Positions 35,690 to 47,060 of a stretch of DNA of 64,000 nt are shown piece after piece. Source of the stretch: Hypomyces perniciosus (lineage: Eukaryota; Ascomycota; Sordariomycetes; Hypocreales; Hypocreaceae); contig SPDT01000006.1 of assembly GCA_008477525.1 (NCBI GenBank), positions 4,925,501-4,989,500 on the forward strand, given 5' to 3'. The notes beneath the pieces are model-generated. The model was not told the origin of the DNA. It worked only from the letters and a program-made list of their open reading frames with translations, and made no database searches. Both the position numbers and the translations under genes were made by a program. Every line of letters starts with the position of its first letter. Position 1 is the stretch's first letter.

Positions 35690-36918
35690 ATGCGTTGCTC
35701 CTCATTGTCTTCTTATCTACAGTTCTTTGTAATAGCAGCCGCCCTTGTACGATGTGTTGCCGGTAGCGACAACAATAGTAACGGCAAACCGCCTCCTAAT
35801 GGCGATGCTGATTGTGACTGCTTCCTCACCAATGGCACAGAGCCAGGCTATTACGCCAAGCACATGTTCTTCGACTTCAGGGGCTTCACAAAGGATGCTG
35901 GCGTCCCAGAGGTGGTGCTGAACGACTCGCAGGCCGTTATCGCGCCTCCGACCAGCGCCTACTTCTCCAGCGATGAGTGGACCAGCGTTTGGGAGCTCCA
36001 GGGATGGGATAATAGCGAGGGCAAAGGCAAAGGCCTGTCTGGCGAGGCAACCGTCCTGATGGTCAATTCCCAAGCAACGTCTACATCCAAAAGAACGATG
36101 ATGATAAACCCGCGTCAGAAACGTACATGACGTTGCGCACCCTGCGCCTCCGTGGGTTCCAGTCCGCTGCCGCGTTCCAGACGACATCGCAGGATTATCA
36201 GTTTCTCTCTTTGCGCATGATGGCCCGGACTATTGGCAGCCCAGGTGCCGTCACGGCCATGTTCACATACCGGGATGCCACCAAGACAGCCCACGTGCAG
36301 GAGGCCGATATCGAAATCCTGACCTGCGATCCCCGTGAGCACATCCAGTATACCAACCAGCCATCATACAACGACGACGGCAGTGTAAACCCAGATGCGA
36401 CCAGGAACGTCACCATGCCGAAGGGCATGATCTGGAGCGACTGGATCGTCCACCGTCTAGATTGGACTCCTCAACGCAGTGTCTGGTACGTGGATGGTCA
36501 AGAGGCCGCGAGCATCGAGTTCCAAGTGCCAAAGGAGGCATCAGGCATAAACTTCAACGCATGGAGCGATGGCGGTAGCTGGAGCGGCAACATGAGCGAG
36601 AATGAACAAGCGAGTCTGCAGATCCAATGGATTGAGATGGCGTACAACACAACAGGTAGCGATGGCGGTGCCTCAAAACGGAGCATCGACAAGTTGTGGA
36701 GGAGAGACGTAGGACCGCGAGGCGAGTTGGTTCGGAGGAAAGGCAACGGGAAGTGCAAGGTGGTGTGCAGTATCGACGAAACCACCGAGACGGGCAAGGC
36801 GTCCCTGTTGTGGAATAGTACAGGGGCTCGAGTAGCTGGCACTGGTGACATGGGGAGTCGGATGGTCTGGATATGGACGCTGACGGTTGGAGGATTTGTT
36901 TGGTTCTGGCTGATTTGA
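35690..36918 (+). pseudogene. GH16-type glycosidase with a one-base frameshift near 36070
   Basis: The first part (35690 to about 36073) starts with a signal peptide (MRCSSLSSYLQFFVIAAALV). It then has the N-terminal half of a GH16 beta-sandwich (YYAKHMFFDFRGF, EWTSVWELQGWDN). The second part, in another frame from about 36076, continues with NVYIQKNDDD and the active-site motif EADIEIL (E-x-D-x-E). It then has DWIVHRLDWTPQRSVWYVDG and NFNAWSDGGSWSG, and ends in a hydrophobic tail (MVWIWTLTVGGFVWFWLI) that could be a GPI signal or membrane anchor. The frames join if the CCC run at 36069-36071 had one more C (giving VNSPSNV). No intron of reasonable length fixes it. Either a real lesion or a homopolymer error in the sequence. 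If intact it would be a secreted or wall-bound enzyme acting on beta-glucan-type polymers. Confidence 0.75.
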
Positions 36919-38363
36919 GATCGCAGCCCTGTGCCGCTTTGCAAGCCTGATCATTTTCATAGTCGACGCCCTTCGCGTCTTTAGCAAGCTCTAGATAGGT
37001 AAGACAACTATCAAGTTCACATATAAGCTTCAAGTTCATCGTACATGTAAGCCAAGAATCCCCGACCTCGGGATATAATGCCGTTCTCCTATTCTTCACT
37101 CCCCCTGTTGTCCTCCGTTTAAGATCACCATTCCCCAATCAGTCAAGAACTCCAATGCATTCACTCCCTTGCCCCATCAACTCCACAGAAGCCGCTGGAT
37201 TTGTTCCCCTGAACTTATGCCAACTCCAACAAACTAGACCGAGATTGGTATCACACAGCCACCATACCCCATACCCCATGTTCCGATTTTCTCCCCGCCG
37301 CCATTCGCGCCCCGTTGATCCGAGAAATTCCATCGTGAGCTCGTAATAGTAATCCACATTCCCCCATAGTCATTATTAATGGAAGTCTGATGGCGCCATA
37401 ACTCGAGAAACCGTGACACACCATAATCCGGGGAGAATAAGCTGACACGTAATAGTGTATTCGATCAAAAGACGCTATATCGGATCACCCAATCGTCACC
37501 AAACCAAGTCACCACGGGAACAGTTCTGTTCCGACGGTTCCCCTTTTCGCCCCAATCCACACTTCAAGAACGCCCCCGACAACAAACACCAAATGACTTT
37601 TTTTTTCTCTCGTGAACATGACCCGTAAACCTTTTTTTGTGAACCCGTCTTTTTATGGCACCAATCCAGTGGCCCAGTGGATACATCACCATGTCGTCCT
37701 TCCCGGACCGTGGGGAAGCATCTCCGTGATAGCTGGTGTTGGGGCTGAAATCATTGTCGTAAAAAAACATAATGCGTGAATAGAACAAACTTTTCGTGTA
37801 AAACAGAGAAATTGCTCTGCAGTGGACTATGAAATATAGCCTATTTTGAGAACAATATCGCCCCACAAGGCTAGTGATGCTGAATTTCAGAACTCATATC
37901 GGAGCCAGGCATCGGATCAGCACGGGTAGCAAACAAGCCAGTGATATTGGTCCTTTCGTCAGACCATTTCGATCCGGGTGCCAATTTCATTCCAAGGCGG
38001 ATAAAATTAGACTCGGGACCGATTCATAATGCGTGATTGGGTATCTAGATACCCGGCGCTCGATGAATTTGAAGCTGTCGTTGGAGACCTTATATGGCCG
38101 AACTAAAGGATAGTATGGTCCAATGGACAGGCGTCGAATACATTGTGCGCTTCTAAATCCACGCTTGATATCAAACTGGCATGTCGTTCTCGTGTGCTCA
38201 ATGAGAGCCACTTCGTTGAAAAAGCATTAGTACTCCGAGCGCGGATCAGCCAATTCAAACCTCATGGCGACCCCAGTCAACCCGTTGCAACGCATAGCCG
38301 CTTTACAGGCAAACGCTGACGGCCCGGATTTCGCCCAGGGCTTTTTTGGCCGTCATATATTGG
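36919..38363. other. Convergent spacer, 1.4 kb
   Basis: Lies between the ends of the GH16 gene (+) and the bZIP gene (-). Short frames on both strands overlap one another and have no domain character. Nothing supportable seen. Confidence 0.55.
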
Positions 38364-39883
38364 TCACCGCATGTTAGGCTGATCGAACTGGAAGTGTTGC
38401 GATGGGAAAGCCATGCTGGCGCTCAGGCCAAATGGATCCCAATCCGTGTTCTGGTCCAATAGCTGCGTCATTGATGGGTATTGGGAGGTTGACACTGATG
38501 GTTGGTGTCCCGGGCCGGTGGAGGCCGGCGAGAGCAGCATGGGCTGCTGTTCACCATTGAAGCCGCCTGGGTACGGGCCAGGGCCACTCGGAGTGTCAAT
38601 CTCCGAGTCCTCAACCATGTCAGCCTCATACTCTTGCTCTAGAAGAACAGTTAGTTTAAACAATCCCACAAGTACAATCAAAGCACACCCACCAAGTTGC
38701 TCAATGTGGTTTTGGAACGATGGCGTAGGATAGAAGGATGCGCCGGCGCCAAGAGGACCCCTTGTGCCAGTCTGCATTATGGGCGGTCTCGAAGTTGGCG
38801 TAGCGACAGACAATGGAGTCATCTGCTGTCGAGACATCCCCGAGATAGAGCCTCTCATAGACAAGGTGTCTGAAGGTGCAGGAGAGAATGCAGAGCCGGT
38901 TGTGTTAGGCGAGTTGGAGTGTGAAGAGGGTGTGGGCCGATTCTTGGGCGATGGAGCAGACTTGTGAGGCTGCAGAGGAGGAGGCAGCGTTGTACCGGGC
39001 TCAGTCTTGGGAGCAATGCTAGAAGTGGATTTGCGCGCGTGGTGTCGATGCATTATCGTGCGCTGGAGCGGAGGGGGTTGCACCAAGTTCTGTGGCATAT
39101 GGGTTGGGGCCAAGTTTGGACTGCCGGTCTTGGCTTGGAGTTCGACCTGGACATCGATGCCTGTGGGGATTAAGTCAAGTCAGACATGTGTGTCATTGGG
39201 GAACAGCATTGGCATGAATTGGGGGCTGCTTACCCTTCTCAAGGAGGATGCGCTCAAGCAGAGAGTTCTTATATCGAAGCATCAGACACTCCTCAGCGGC
39301 GGTGCGGTGGGCAGCCTGGAGATTGTGGAGGTTGGATTCATGAACGCGGATGGTTTCTTCAAGCTGCTTTATGTACTCGGTGCGACGTTCGCGAAAGGCG
39401 GCCTGCGCCTGTCTGTTGCGCTGTTTGCGCTCTTCGGATGTGGCATAGATCTGCAGTGGGAGGTCTTGGTTAGCACATAATTGCCCGTTTTGGTACGTTG
39501 CACAGGCATGACTAGGTGCGACAGAATTCCCCAAAGGGGCAAATTGTGCTACCGCCCGTACCACCAACAGCCTTCGCGGACAAAGGACCGAGGTTCTTGG
39601 TGGTTATGGCGATGCAGGAGAGCAATGATGCTGTGGCCGACATAGGATGAGGCACACTGGTGAAGATGAGGGGTAGTTGCCAGCAGCAGAGGTAGCAGTA
39701 GACACTCACTGGTTTACGCCCGCCCTTTCGCTTGGGCTGCTGAGCGTCTTGGGAGGCATTGTTGTTGTTGCCGGCGGTCGCAGGAGTGTTCTGCTCTCTC
39801 TCCGGGGTGGAACCAGTCGACTCTTCGCTCTCGTCCCGGTGAGAAGGATTCGGCTTGTTGTCGATGGACATCTTGTCGGCCAT
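38364..39883 (-). CDS. AP-1/Pap1-like bZIP transcription factor
   Basis: Four exons: 39883-39710, 39450-39234, 39160-38693 and 38638-38364, giving 377 aa. The basic region spans the first intron: KRKGGRKP, then EERKQRNRQAQAAFRERR, containing NRQAQAAFR at residues 70-78. That is the N-x-x-A-Q-x-x-F-R signature of fungal AP-1 (Yap/Pap1) factors, which favours TTAC half-sites. A leucine zipper follows to about residue 125 (IKQLEETIRVHESNLHNLQ). The rest is Pro/Ser/Thr-rich and disordered, ending with DQNTDWDPFGLSASMAFP, a plausible activation segment. There is no obvious cysteine-rich redox domain of the Yap1 kind, so the oxidative-stress role of Yap1 should not be assumed. Intron 1 is long (259 nt). 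Which paralogue it is cannot be told. Confidence 0.88.
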
Positions 39884-40010
39884 GCCTTAGTCACGGCGCG
39901 GGGCCTCGAGACGACAGCCGCGCTGCGGCAAGCGCCCCAGGAACAGCACAAGAAAACAAAACGGCGTCAGTCTGCGACAGTGACGTCGACAGGGTGGGAC
40001 GCCAGAGGCC

Positions 40011-40065
40011 GGTATCTGGCGGTATCTGGCGGTATCTGGCGGTATCTGATCTGATCTGATCTGGG
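40011..40065. repeat. Four 10-bp GGTATCTGGC repeats followed by CTGAT repeats
   Basis: Units start at 40011, 40021, 40031 and 40041; the last changes to GGTATCTGAT and runs into three more CTGAT copies. They lie 128-182 nt upstream of the bZIP start codon, so in its promoter or leader. Confidence 0.9.
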
Positions 40066-43000
40066 ATTGGTATCTCGTGCGTCTGATATCAGCAAAGCTA
40101 CTACCAGGTACTCCGTACTCCGTACGGCCGGTCCGTTATCAAAGAGGCAGGCCGTATCACGCAGTCTGGTTCGCTAGGTGTTATCAAACAACGTGCAAAT
40201 TTGGCCGGTGCGGTGCGGGCGGAATGCAATTGCAGGGCTCCAGGCGCAAAAAAAGTCTGACCAGAGAGATAGGCGTTCGTCAGCGCGTCTGTGGCGCCTA
40301 TGAGCGGGCTCGGATGCGACAGCGGGAGACGACAGAAACGTAAAAAAAATCCAACGTTCGAGATAAGGTACCGCAGCTGCGTTTCCAGAAGGCAAATTGC
40401 AGGCTCTAAGAGGGTCGAGATACAGAACCTCAAAAATGCTGGTGGGAGGAGGCGGCCATGACTTGTTTTATGTAATGGGAATTGCGAATTTATTAGGTCT
40501 GGGGGAGGAGACTGGCGGGCGCTGGCTGGGCTGTTGCGCTCCTCAAGCCAGCTGGGCCAGAGAGGTGTGTGGACACTGCACTCAGTGGACTGGTGGACTC
40601 CAGGCCAGGCCATAAGGTTGGTCGGCTTGGGGGGTGTCTATTTGCTGCTAGGGTCATGTCATGGATCGGTGGACGGCGACGGCGGCCCCAGTGGGGAGCA
40701 GCAGAAGAGCTAGCGAGGACTCGAGAGCGAGCTCGGCGCTGGCTTCTCGGTCGTCTGTTGCGTTGGACAGCTCATCATCATAAGGGCTGTGGTTCCATAT
40801 TGTGGATGGAACAGGACAATGTCCTCAGAGGACGGTACGCATACATACGAGCAGCATAAACTTCGTACTTCGTACAGTACGGAGTACCTATAGTAGTATG
40901 TATGTACTCGAATGTACATATGTAGTATGTACGTACGCCTTTTCGGTGGATATGATTAATATGTATCCCGCCGTACCCCGTACATGGATAGGATGTTCCA
41001 CACGCTTCAAGACAAACTGGCTGAGTGAGTCTTGGATGCATCTGTGTGCAAGTTTATACAAGTGTCTGTCCATAGCGCAGTAGTATACATACTACGAGGA
41101 CTACTACTGCTACTACTTACTACTATGAGATCGCCGGCCCACGGCCTCTCTATGTAATGCTCCCCCCACGAAATGAAAAACTTCTATCCTATCCCATGGA
41201 ACATGGAGGCTGCTCCTTCGCAGGTACGAGGCGTGGAACGGCGTCGTAGTGGGTGGGTGGTGACCTTGCATCAGAGGCTCGAGCCTCTCTAGGCTAGGCG
41301 TCAGGTGGTCTCGGCCAGGCATCTGGGCTGGGGGACCCTGGAAGACGAATGCTTCGCGTCTTCGTCGCCAGGTCGGTTGGAGAAATCATGTCTGGCGAAT
41401 ATCTCCCCGTCTCCCCACCTACCCCACTTCTGGACTGTAACATAAAAGAAGAGAGCGAGAGAGAGAAAAAACTTCACTGAAGAAATGGCAGCCAAGTGAT
41501 GTCGTCCTTGGGACCCCGCTTCTAGGCCCTGGTCCGGCGGGTTGCTATGAGGACATACGAGTATCCTGTTGTGCCTCACCACCACCTTGTTGAGGCTTTT
41601 GTTGCCTATAAGACCACGCACGACCACTTCCGGGCCGGACGCATATGCTTTGTGCCCGCAGCATTAAATGCATTTCAGCAATCGAGCCCTTTCCAGTGAC
41701 ATGCACGCCGGACCATTCTCATCATTCTGCAGCCCCAATTGGAAAAGATGAGGCCGTGGCATGTTATGGAGTGACATGCACAGGTGCTGGAAAGACCGAA
41801 AACCGGCCTCGGAAAAGTGGGTCATGTCGAGCACCTCTGCTAGCGCCCAAGCTATGCAGTACCTAAGGGGCACTTGCTGGACAGCTCAGGCCGCCACCTT
41901 TTCACCGAGCATCGGAAGGGGCTCAGTCAGTACCACCGGCGTACCGCCGCCAATTTGGTCGCATCCAATTGGCCTCATCAGCCGTCCGACAATCCGGGGG
42001 CGTTGTAAATCTCGTTTTGGTGAAGGACAGGAACAATAAGTCTTCCCGTATCTAACGTCTCAGTTCCGGGCGAGGGCATGAAACACCAAAACCACTGCGT
42101 ACTTGCACCTGCAGCCGCTCAGGGTCAATCTGGTCGGGCTGGCCCAATCTGACCCGTTCTGATTAAGCTTAAGCTGTCTCAGCATGGCCCTAGACATCCC
42201 ATCTACGATTTGTTGTGCCTGTCTGTCTTGCTCAGGAAGCCACTTTGCCAGCACTTCTCGCCAAGAACGCTTCAACTGCTGTTGACAAGGACAGGCGGAC
42301 GTGCCACTTGATTCTCATCCTTCGTGAGGTCTGCTTGATGAGTGTGATCCCGCACCAACCAATCACCAAGGCATGTAACTTCGATCCAATCAATCCCTTG
42401 CGATGCGCGGTCTCGGAGCGCGCCTCGAGCGGAAGTCCGGATCCTCGCTGACAGATCTTGGGTTAAAGCTCTGAGTGGCGTCACAGCTCTTGTCTCACCA
42501 GGCAATGACCGCTCTCCCCCTTTTTTGGATCTTGTCCGTGGAGTCTGTGGTGCGGTTGTGTGTGCGGAGAAACGATGTGCTGTATGATGTAGACCCGAGT
42601 TCTTATATTCCGGATCCAACAATCCAAGGTAAACCGCATAGTACGTTTTCAACACAAGGATCTATGTTTACTTCTTCCTTTTCATTTTGAAACAGCGGAC
42701 ACAATAACTTGGAATCGAGGTCATTTGATGCAAAACGCCAGCGTTTGACACAGCTCCTCAACAACGGTGAGACCTGAGGTCCGCGTGACCAAACCGTGAA
42801 GCGGAGACTGATGCGACAACGGACCCAACAAAACGCTGTTGCTGGCCAACGGAACTCGCAGAGAGGTTTTTGCGAAGCGACTTGCAAACTTGGCCGGCTG
42901 TCGTCGTTCTTAGTTTTCCTGCAGCTGGATTAAAGTTAATACAGTTCCGAGGTTCCGCAGCCACTACTGCAAGCCTAACAAACGAACGAGATCAGCAGCC

Positions 43001-43150
43001 GTCTCTCAAAACGTCCGACCGACCCCGTGCCGCAATAGTACATAGTACTACTACTAGTACTACATACCCCTCGGAGATGCAGTGATCATTGGGGCGAGCT
43101 AGCAGCATCGTCTGGGGCAGTAATTAAACCTTGCAGTTAGTAGTACGAAG

Positions 43151-43169
43151 CACTCCGTACGGAGTAGTG
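43151..43169. repeat. Palindrome CACTCCGTACGGAGTAGTG
   Basis: The inner 14 bases ACTCCGTACGGAGT are a perfect palindrome. This is one of the clearest copies of the dispersed family; a related compound copy is at 43296-43320. Confidence 0.85.
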
Positions 43170-44848
43170 ACATCGTAAAGTGAGTTGTATGACGAATCAG
43201 GTCTTCTCTGCCGTCGATGGCGCCTAAATCCTGCCTTATTAATCGGCAGGCGTACGAGGATGTTGATTAGGTGAGGAAGTGAAGTGATCGCTTTCTACTT
43301 CGTACGGAGTACTTCGTAAGCATCAGGCACATCACCATCAATACCAATGCTACTCTGCACCTTGATGGTAAGCGACACTCGGCTACGCCGATGAATTCGA
43401 AATGTACTACTCCGTATACATGCTGGCATTGCTTCTAAATCGAGCTGGATTTTTCGTCACTTGCACTAAAGACTCCGGTGGTTGGCTAACAATGATCCGT
43501 CACCCCTGGTCGTCAGCAGCAGGCCCAGTGTTGATGGTTGACGGACATCTTCCCCCGCCTCTGTCATGGTTGCCATGGACCGATGACACATTAAGAAGAT
43601 CGGCTCCCTGAATTTCACATCGACCACACGCCCCATCACTGTTGGTTCGACTCGCTCGTAGGATTGAAAGTTGTCATACGATACGAGATCTAACGTGTGA
43701 TTACAAAGGTCATTGGTCCCCATGTCATACTCATCAGCCCAAATGACACCTTGCTAAAACATGACCATAGTGAGGCGACTTCTGGAAGGATTCTAGTGTT
43801 CAAGCCTTCTTCTCGCCCGAGGGTACCGAGTTTCGGGTCCGAACATTGACAACTTCGGTAGTTGTCTTAATTGACCGAAGTCTAATGGTCTGTTGGGCCT
43901 TTGAAGATTCCAAATAGTACACTCCGTATCGGTCTCAAGGCATGGCTCGTTTTCAATTTGACAAAGCCACCGTCTATTCGAGACGTTCAAGGGTTTATTC
44001 TGGGCCCTGGCATGTTGCCATGGAGTTGGCCTCACAGTTGAAGGATATGCTGTCGTTCCTGTGAGAGATATAAAAGTGCCGCTCCCCTACTGTAGCCTAT
44101 GTGCGATTTAATAACTTGAGAAACACCATCGTCCTAGTTCTCCATACGATGGTTGGCATTCTGACAAGATTCTTCTATCGGATGTACACAACTTACGCTA
44201 ATAGCCACGGGCTGAGCAGACCCTCTCCCTATACATGAGTCCGAATCTTGATGGTGTTGATAGTCTTCTCAGTTATTGATTGACGCCAATCTCAGATGTG
44301 ACTGATGGTGTTGCTGGGTGGAAACCAGCACTGAGGGTATCTTGAAGACTGATCGGTGCTTGAGTACGGCCAGCGTTAAAAGATTACTAGTATGATGATA
44401 TCTATTCAGTTGCAAAGCTTGTCCGACGTCTCAACGACCAGAACATCTCTCTACAAGTTTAACATCAAAGCGATTAAACCGTTGCATATTAATGTGCTTG
44501 GATTTTCTACAGCTACTATTAGTACTAGAGAGCACTCTATTTGATCCAGGATGACCAGAGCAGACATACTGAAGTACAGTGCAAAGTGTGGTTTGCAGAA
44601 AACACACTGTAATTGACACTGTCACAGCACGCTAGTAAGTCCCGTGTTATGGTTTTGGAGCTTGGGCCACATCGAAGTAAACAAACCCCACAACAGAGAG
44701 TCAACAACATCGATCGTTCCATCTGTCTTGACATCATACCAAATTTGCCGGGACTTCCCTTCTCTGGTCACAAGGCATTTCATCACTCGATGTTCCCATA
44801 ACGACACAAGCTTGCTTGCTTACCTCAGAGTTGAGTGCATCACAAACC

Positions 44849-47060
44849 ATGTCGCCGCCCCGCCGTCGTTCAGCTCGCCTGGCCAGCGCGGCCGTTAAGG
44901 TGAGTCTTTTCGCGACTCCAACACGTTGTTCGTTCCAAGGTTTCTAACTCATCGATATAGACCAAGGCCGTGCCAGGACTGTCCTCTGTTTTTGAGCGCG
45001 ATGAACCCCCCGTTCGCGAGTCTCCAAAGAGGACCATCGAAGTCGCCCCTAGATCGCCTATGCCGACTCCCGTAATGCCAACGCCAGCAACGCCTGCTTC
45101 CTCAGCGCTGAGGCCTCCTCACAGTGAAATGCATCCCAGCAAGGTCCACCCTACCATGGGAGAACCGTCATCGGCATTGAGACTTGGCTTCAGCGATATC
45201 AAACATGCCGGGCGACGGAATAGTCAACACGGAGCAGGACTGGATTCAACTCCAACCAAGATCGGCGTGCCATCATCTTCATTCACCTTCCGCGTGGCCC
45301 GCCAGGCTGCCGACACGGGGCTGAGCAATAGTGCGCAGCGCATGATGGAGGAGCTTCGAGAAGAGGCTGCGAAGATCAAGGCCGGCCTAGTCGCCCAAAG
45401 AGAGGCGGAGCAGAATGGCAATGTCGGCGATCGCGCATTTGCTAAGCCCAAGAGAAAATCTGGACGCTTCAGCGCTGCTCATATGGCTGAGTTCAAGAAA
45501 ATGGACTCTATTGAAGGCCATGCTTCTGCGTGGAGGGCACAGAATGGAAAATTCACACCTATTAAATCTAGTCTGAAACGATCTCCGTCCAAGGCTAATC
45601 TTGACGCTACGCCTACCCCTCATAAGTCAAACTCCAAACAGTCGCCGGCAGAGACGGGTCCCGAAGAGACTCCGAATGCTCGACCAAAGCCCAGCTTGAA
45701 GCGTACCTCATCTGTGGCAGATCTTGACAATCGTCCACCGCCGCCGAAGAAGACAGACATTGGGACTACTCCAAACAAGAACCGCACTCCGGCAAAAGAG
45801 GAGGCCCCATTTGTTGCGAAAAGACTCAAGCAGCATGCAGAAGACGACACTTCAACTACTCGCCCGGTGTCGCGTGATGGCAGCGCCATTCCCCGACCGA
45901 TGTTTAGTGCGAAGAAACCTGGACCTGGGACTCAGATGCGGCCAGGCCTCGCCCGTCTGATGAGCCCTACCAAGTCTTCAATAGCCCACGTTGCTAATAG
46001 TGCTAAGCCTGCTGCATCACTTGTCGCACCGTCTCCAAAACCAAGCATGGGGGGCCTGTTCAGATCTGCAACTACAGACAGTGCCGCCTCCGCATCAAAG
46101 ACGACGGATTTGAAACGGCGCATCATAAGCCCTGGCCGATTCCAGAAAGTCAAATCAATTCTTCGTGGTCAGAAGCAGGATTCAGATGATGCAAAGAGTG
46201 CAATCCCACAACCAGTTGCTTTTCAGGCGCAGACACCAGCGGCTCCTCGAGTCGAGAAGGCGTTGCCACCTGTGCCTCTCACTACTCCACGGAGGAAGTT
46301 GGCTAAACATGTGACGTTTACGCCTGAGACGGCTTGCGCTGCAGTGGATCAGAACACTCCCTCGCCTCACAAGTCCGAAGTTGCTGGCAAGATGAAGCCC
46401 ATCTTCAACTTGGACACCAAGAATTACGCTGGTATCGACAGCATTTTGGCAAAGGCAAAATCGGATGATGTTGTCTATCCCGACCTCTCCAGCTTCAAAC
46501 ACCTTATTGAATCAGAACCGAAGAGTGTCAAGTCCCCTTCACCCCCAGTGCCAGGCACTTTCACGTTCCGCAGCGACCACACGATCCAATTTGGAAGCAC
46601 GTCGCCATCTGGTTTCGGGGCTTCTCCTGGACAATCGAGCGTACGCCATGTGCGCGCTTCCATCAAGGCCGCATCCGAGATGCCTGGCGGCTTCCCCGAT
46701 CCGACTTCGCCAAGCTCTCATCCGAACAAGGAGAATGCGGTGCTGTCTCCTCCAAAGCTGCTCTTCGGAGCGCCGCATGGCATGTCTAACAAGAAACGCC
46801 ATCGAGCTACCTCGGATGACGAGGATGAAGAAAAAGAAGCCGCTGAACGTGCCGGAAAGAAGAGGAAGAACGAGCATGTGGTTACGCGACCTCTGGGTTC
46901 GACCCCAACCGGCGTTAAGAAGGCTCCACTTGGCCAGACGCCTGGCCGTACTCCTGGCCGCACACCGGGTCCCGTTGGCACGGCGACCCCATCTAAGAAG
47001 CGGACAATGTTGAGCATGAGTCGCCTCAACATGCTTGCTCGGCCAAAGAACCGTGCATAG
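44849..47060 (+). CDS. Disordered nuclear protein with KEN box and many CDK-type sites
   Basis: Two exons: 44849-44899 and 44961-47060, with a 61-nt GTGAGT..TAG intron, giving 716 aa. The first exon gives MSPPRRRSARLASAAVK, a basic nuclear-type start. No folded domain is recognised. Sequence features are a helical segment at about 130-160 (AQRMMEELREEAAKIKAGL), paired motifs SLKRSPSKANLD and SLKRTSSVADLD, and many S/T-P-x-K/R sites (TPTKI, SPSKA, SPTKS, TPHKS). There is also a conserved-looking GTFTFRSDHTIQFG, a KEN box (HPNKENAVL, residues 607-609), a bipartite basic stretch (NKKRHR...GKKRKNE) and a C-terminal QTPGRTPGRTPG repeat. The combination suggests a cell-cycle-regulated, APC/C-degraded chromatin or spindle protein. 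That is inference; no orthologue was named. Confidence 0.75.

Larger units (their letters stand above)
39884..44848. other. Gene-free 5.0-kb divergent spacer rich in the TACTCCGTACGGAGTA element
   Basis: No supportable gene between the bZIP start and the KEN-box gene. It holds a 10-bp tandem repeat at 40011-40050 and dispersed palindrome copies near 40108-40128, 40861-40888, 43151-43169, 43296-43320, 43408 and 43920. It also holds TAGTACTAC-type runs near 41.1 and 43.0 kb. The longest frames (for example minus 42272-42655) start at non-ATG codons and look random. Confidence 0.55.

Noticed and set aside
42272..42655. 127-codon minus-strand frame
   Set aside because: Begins at a non-ATG codon and its composition is not protein-like.
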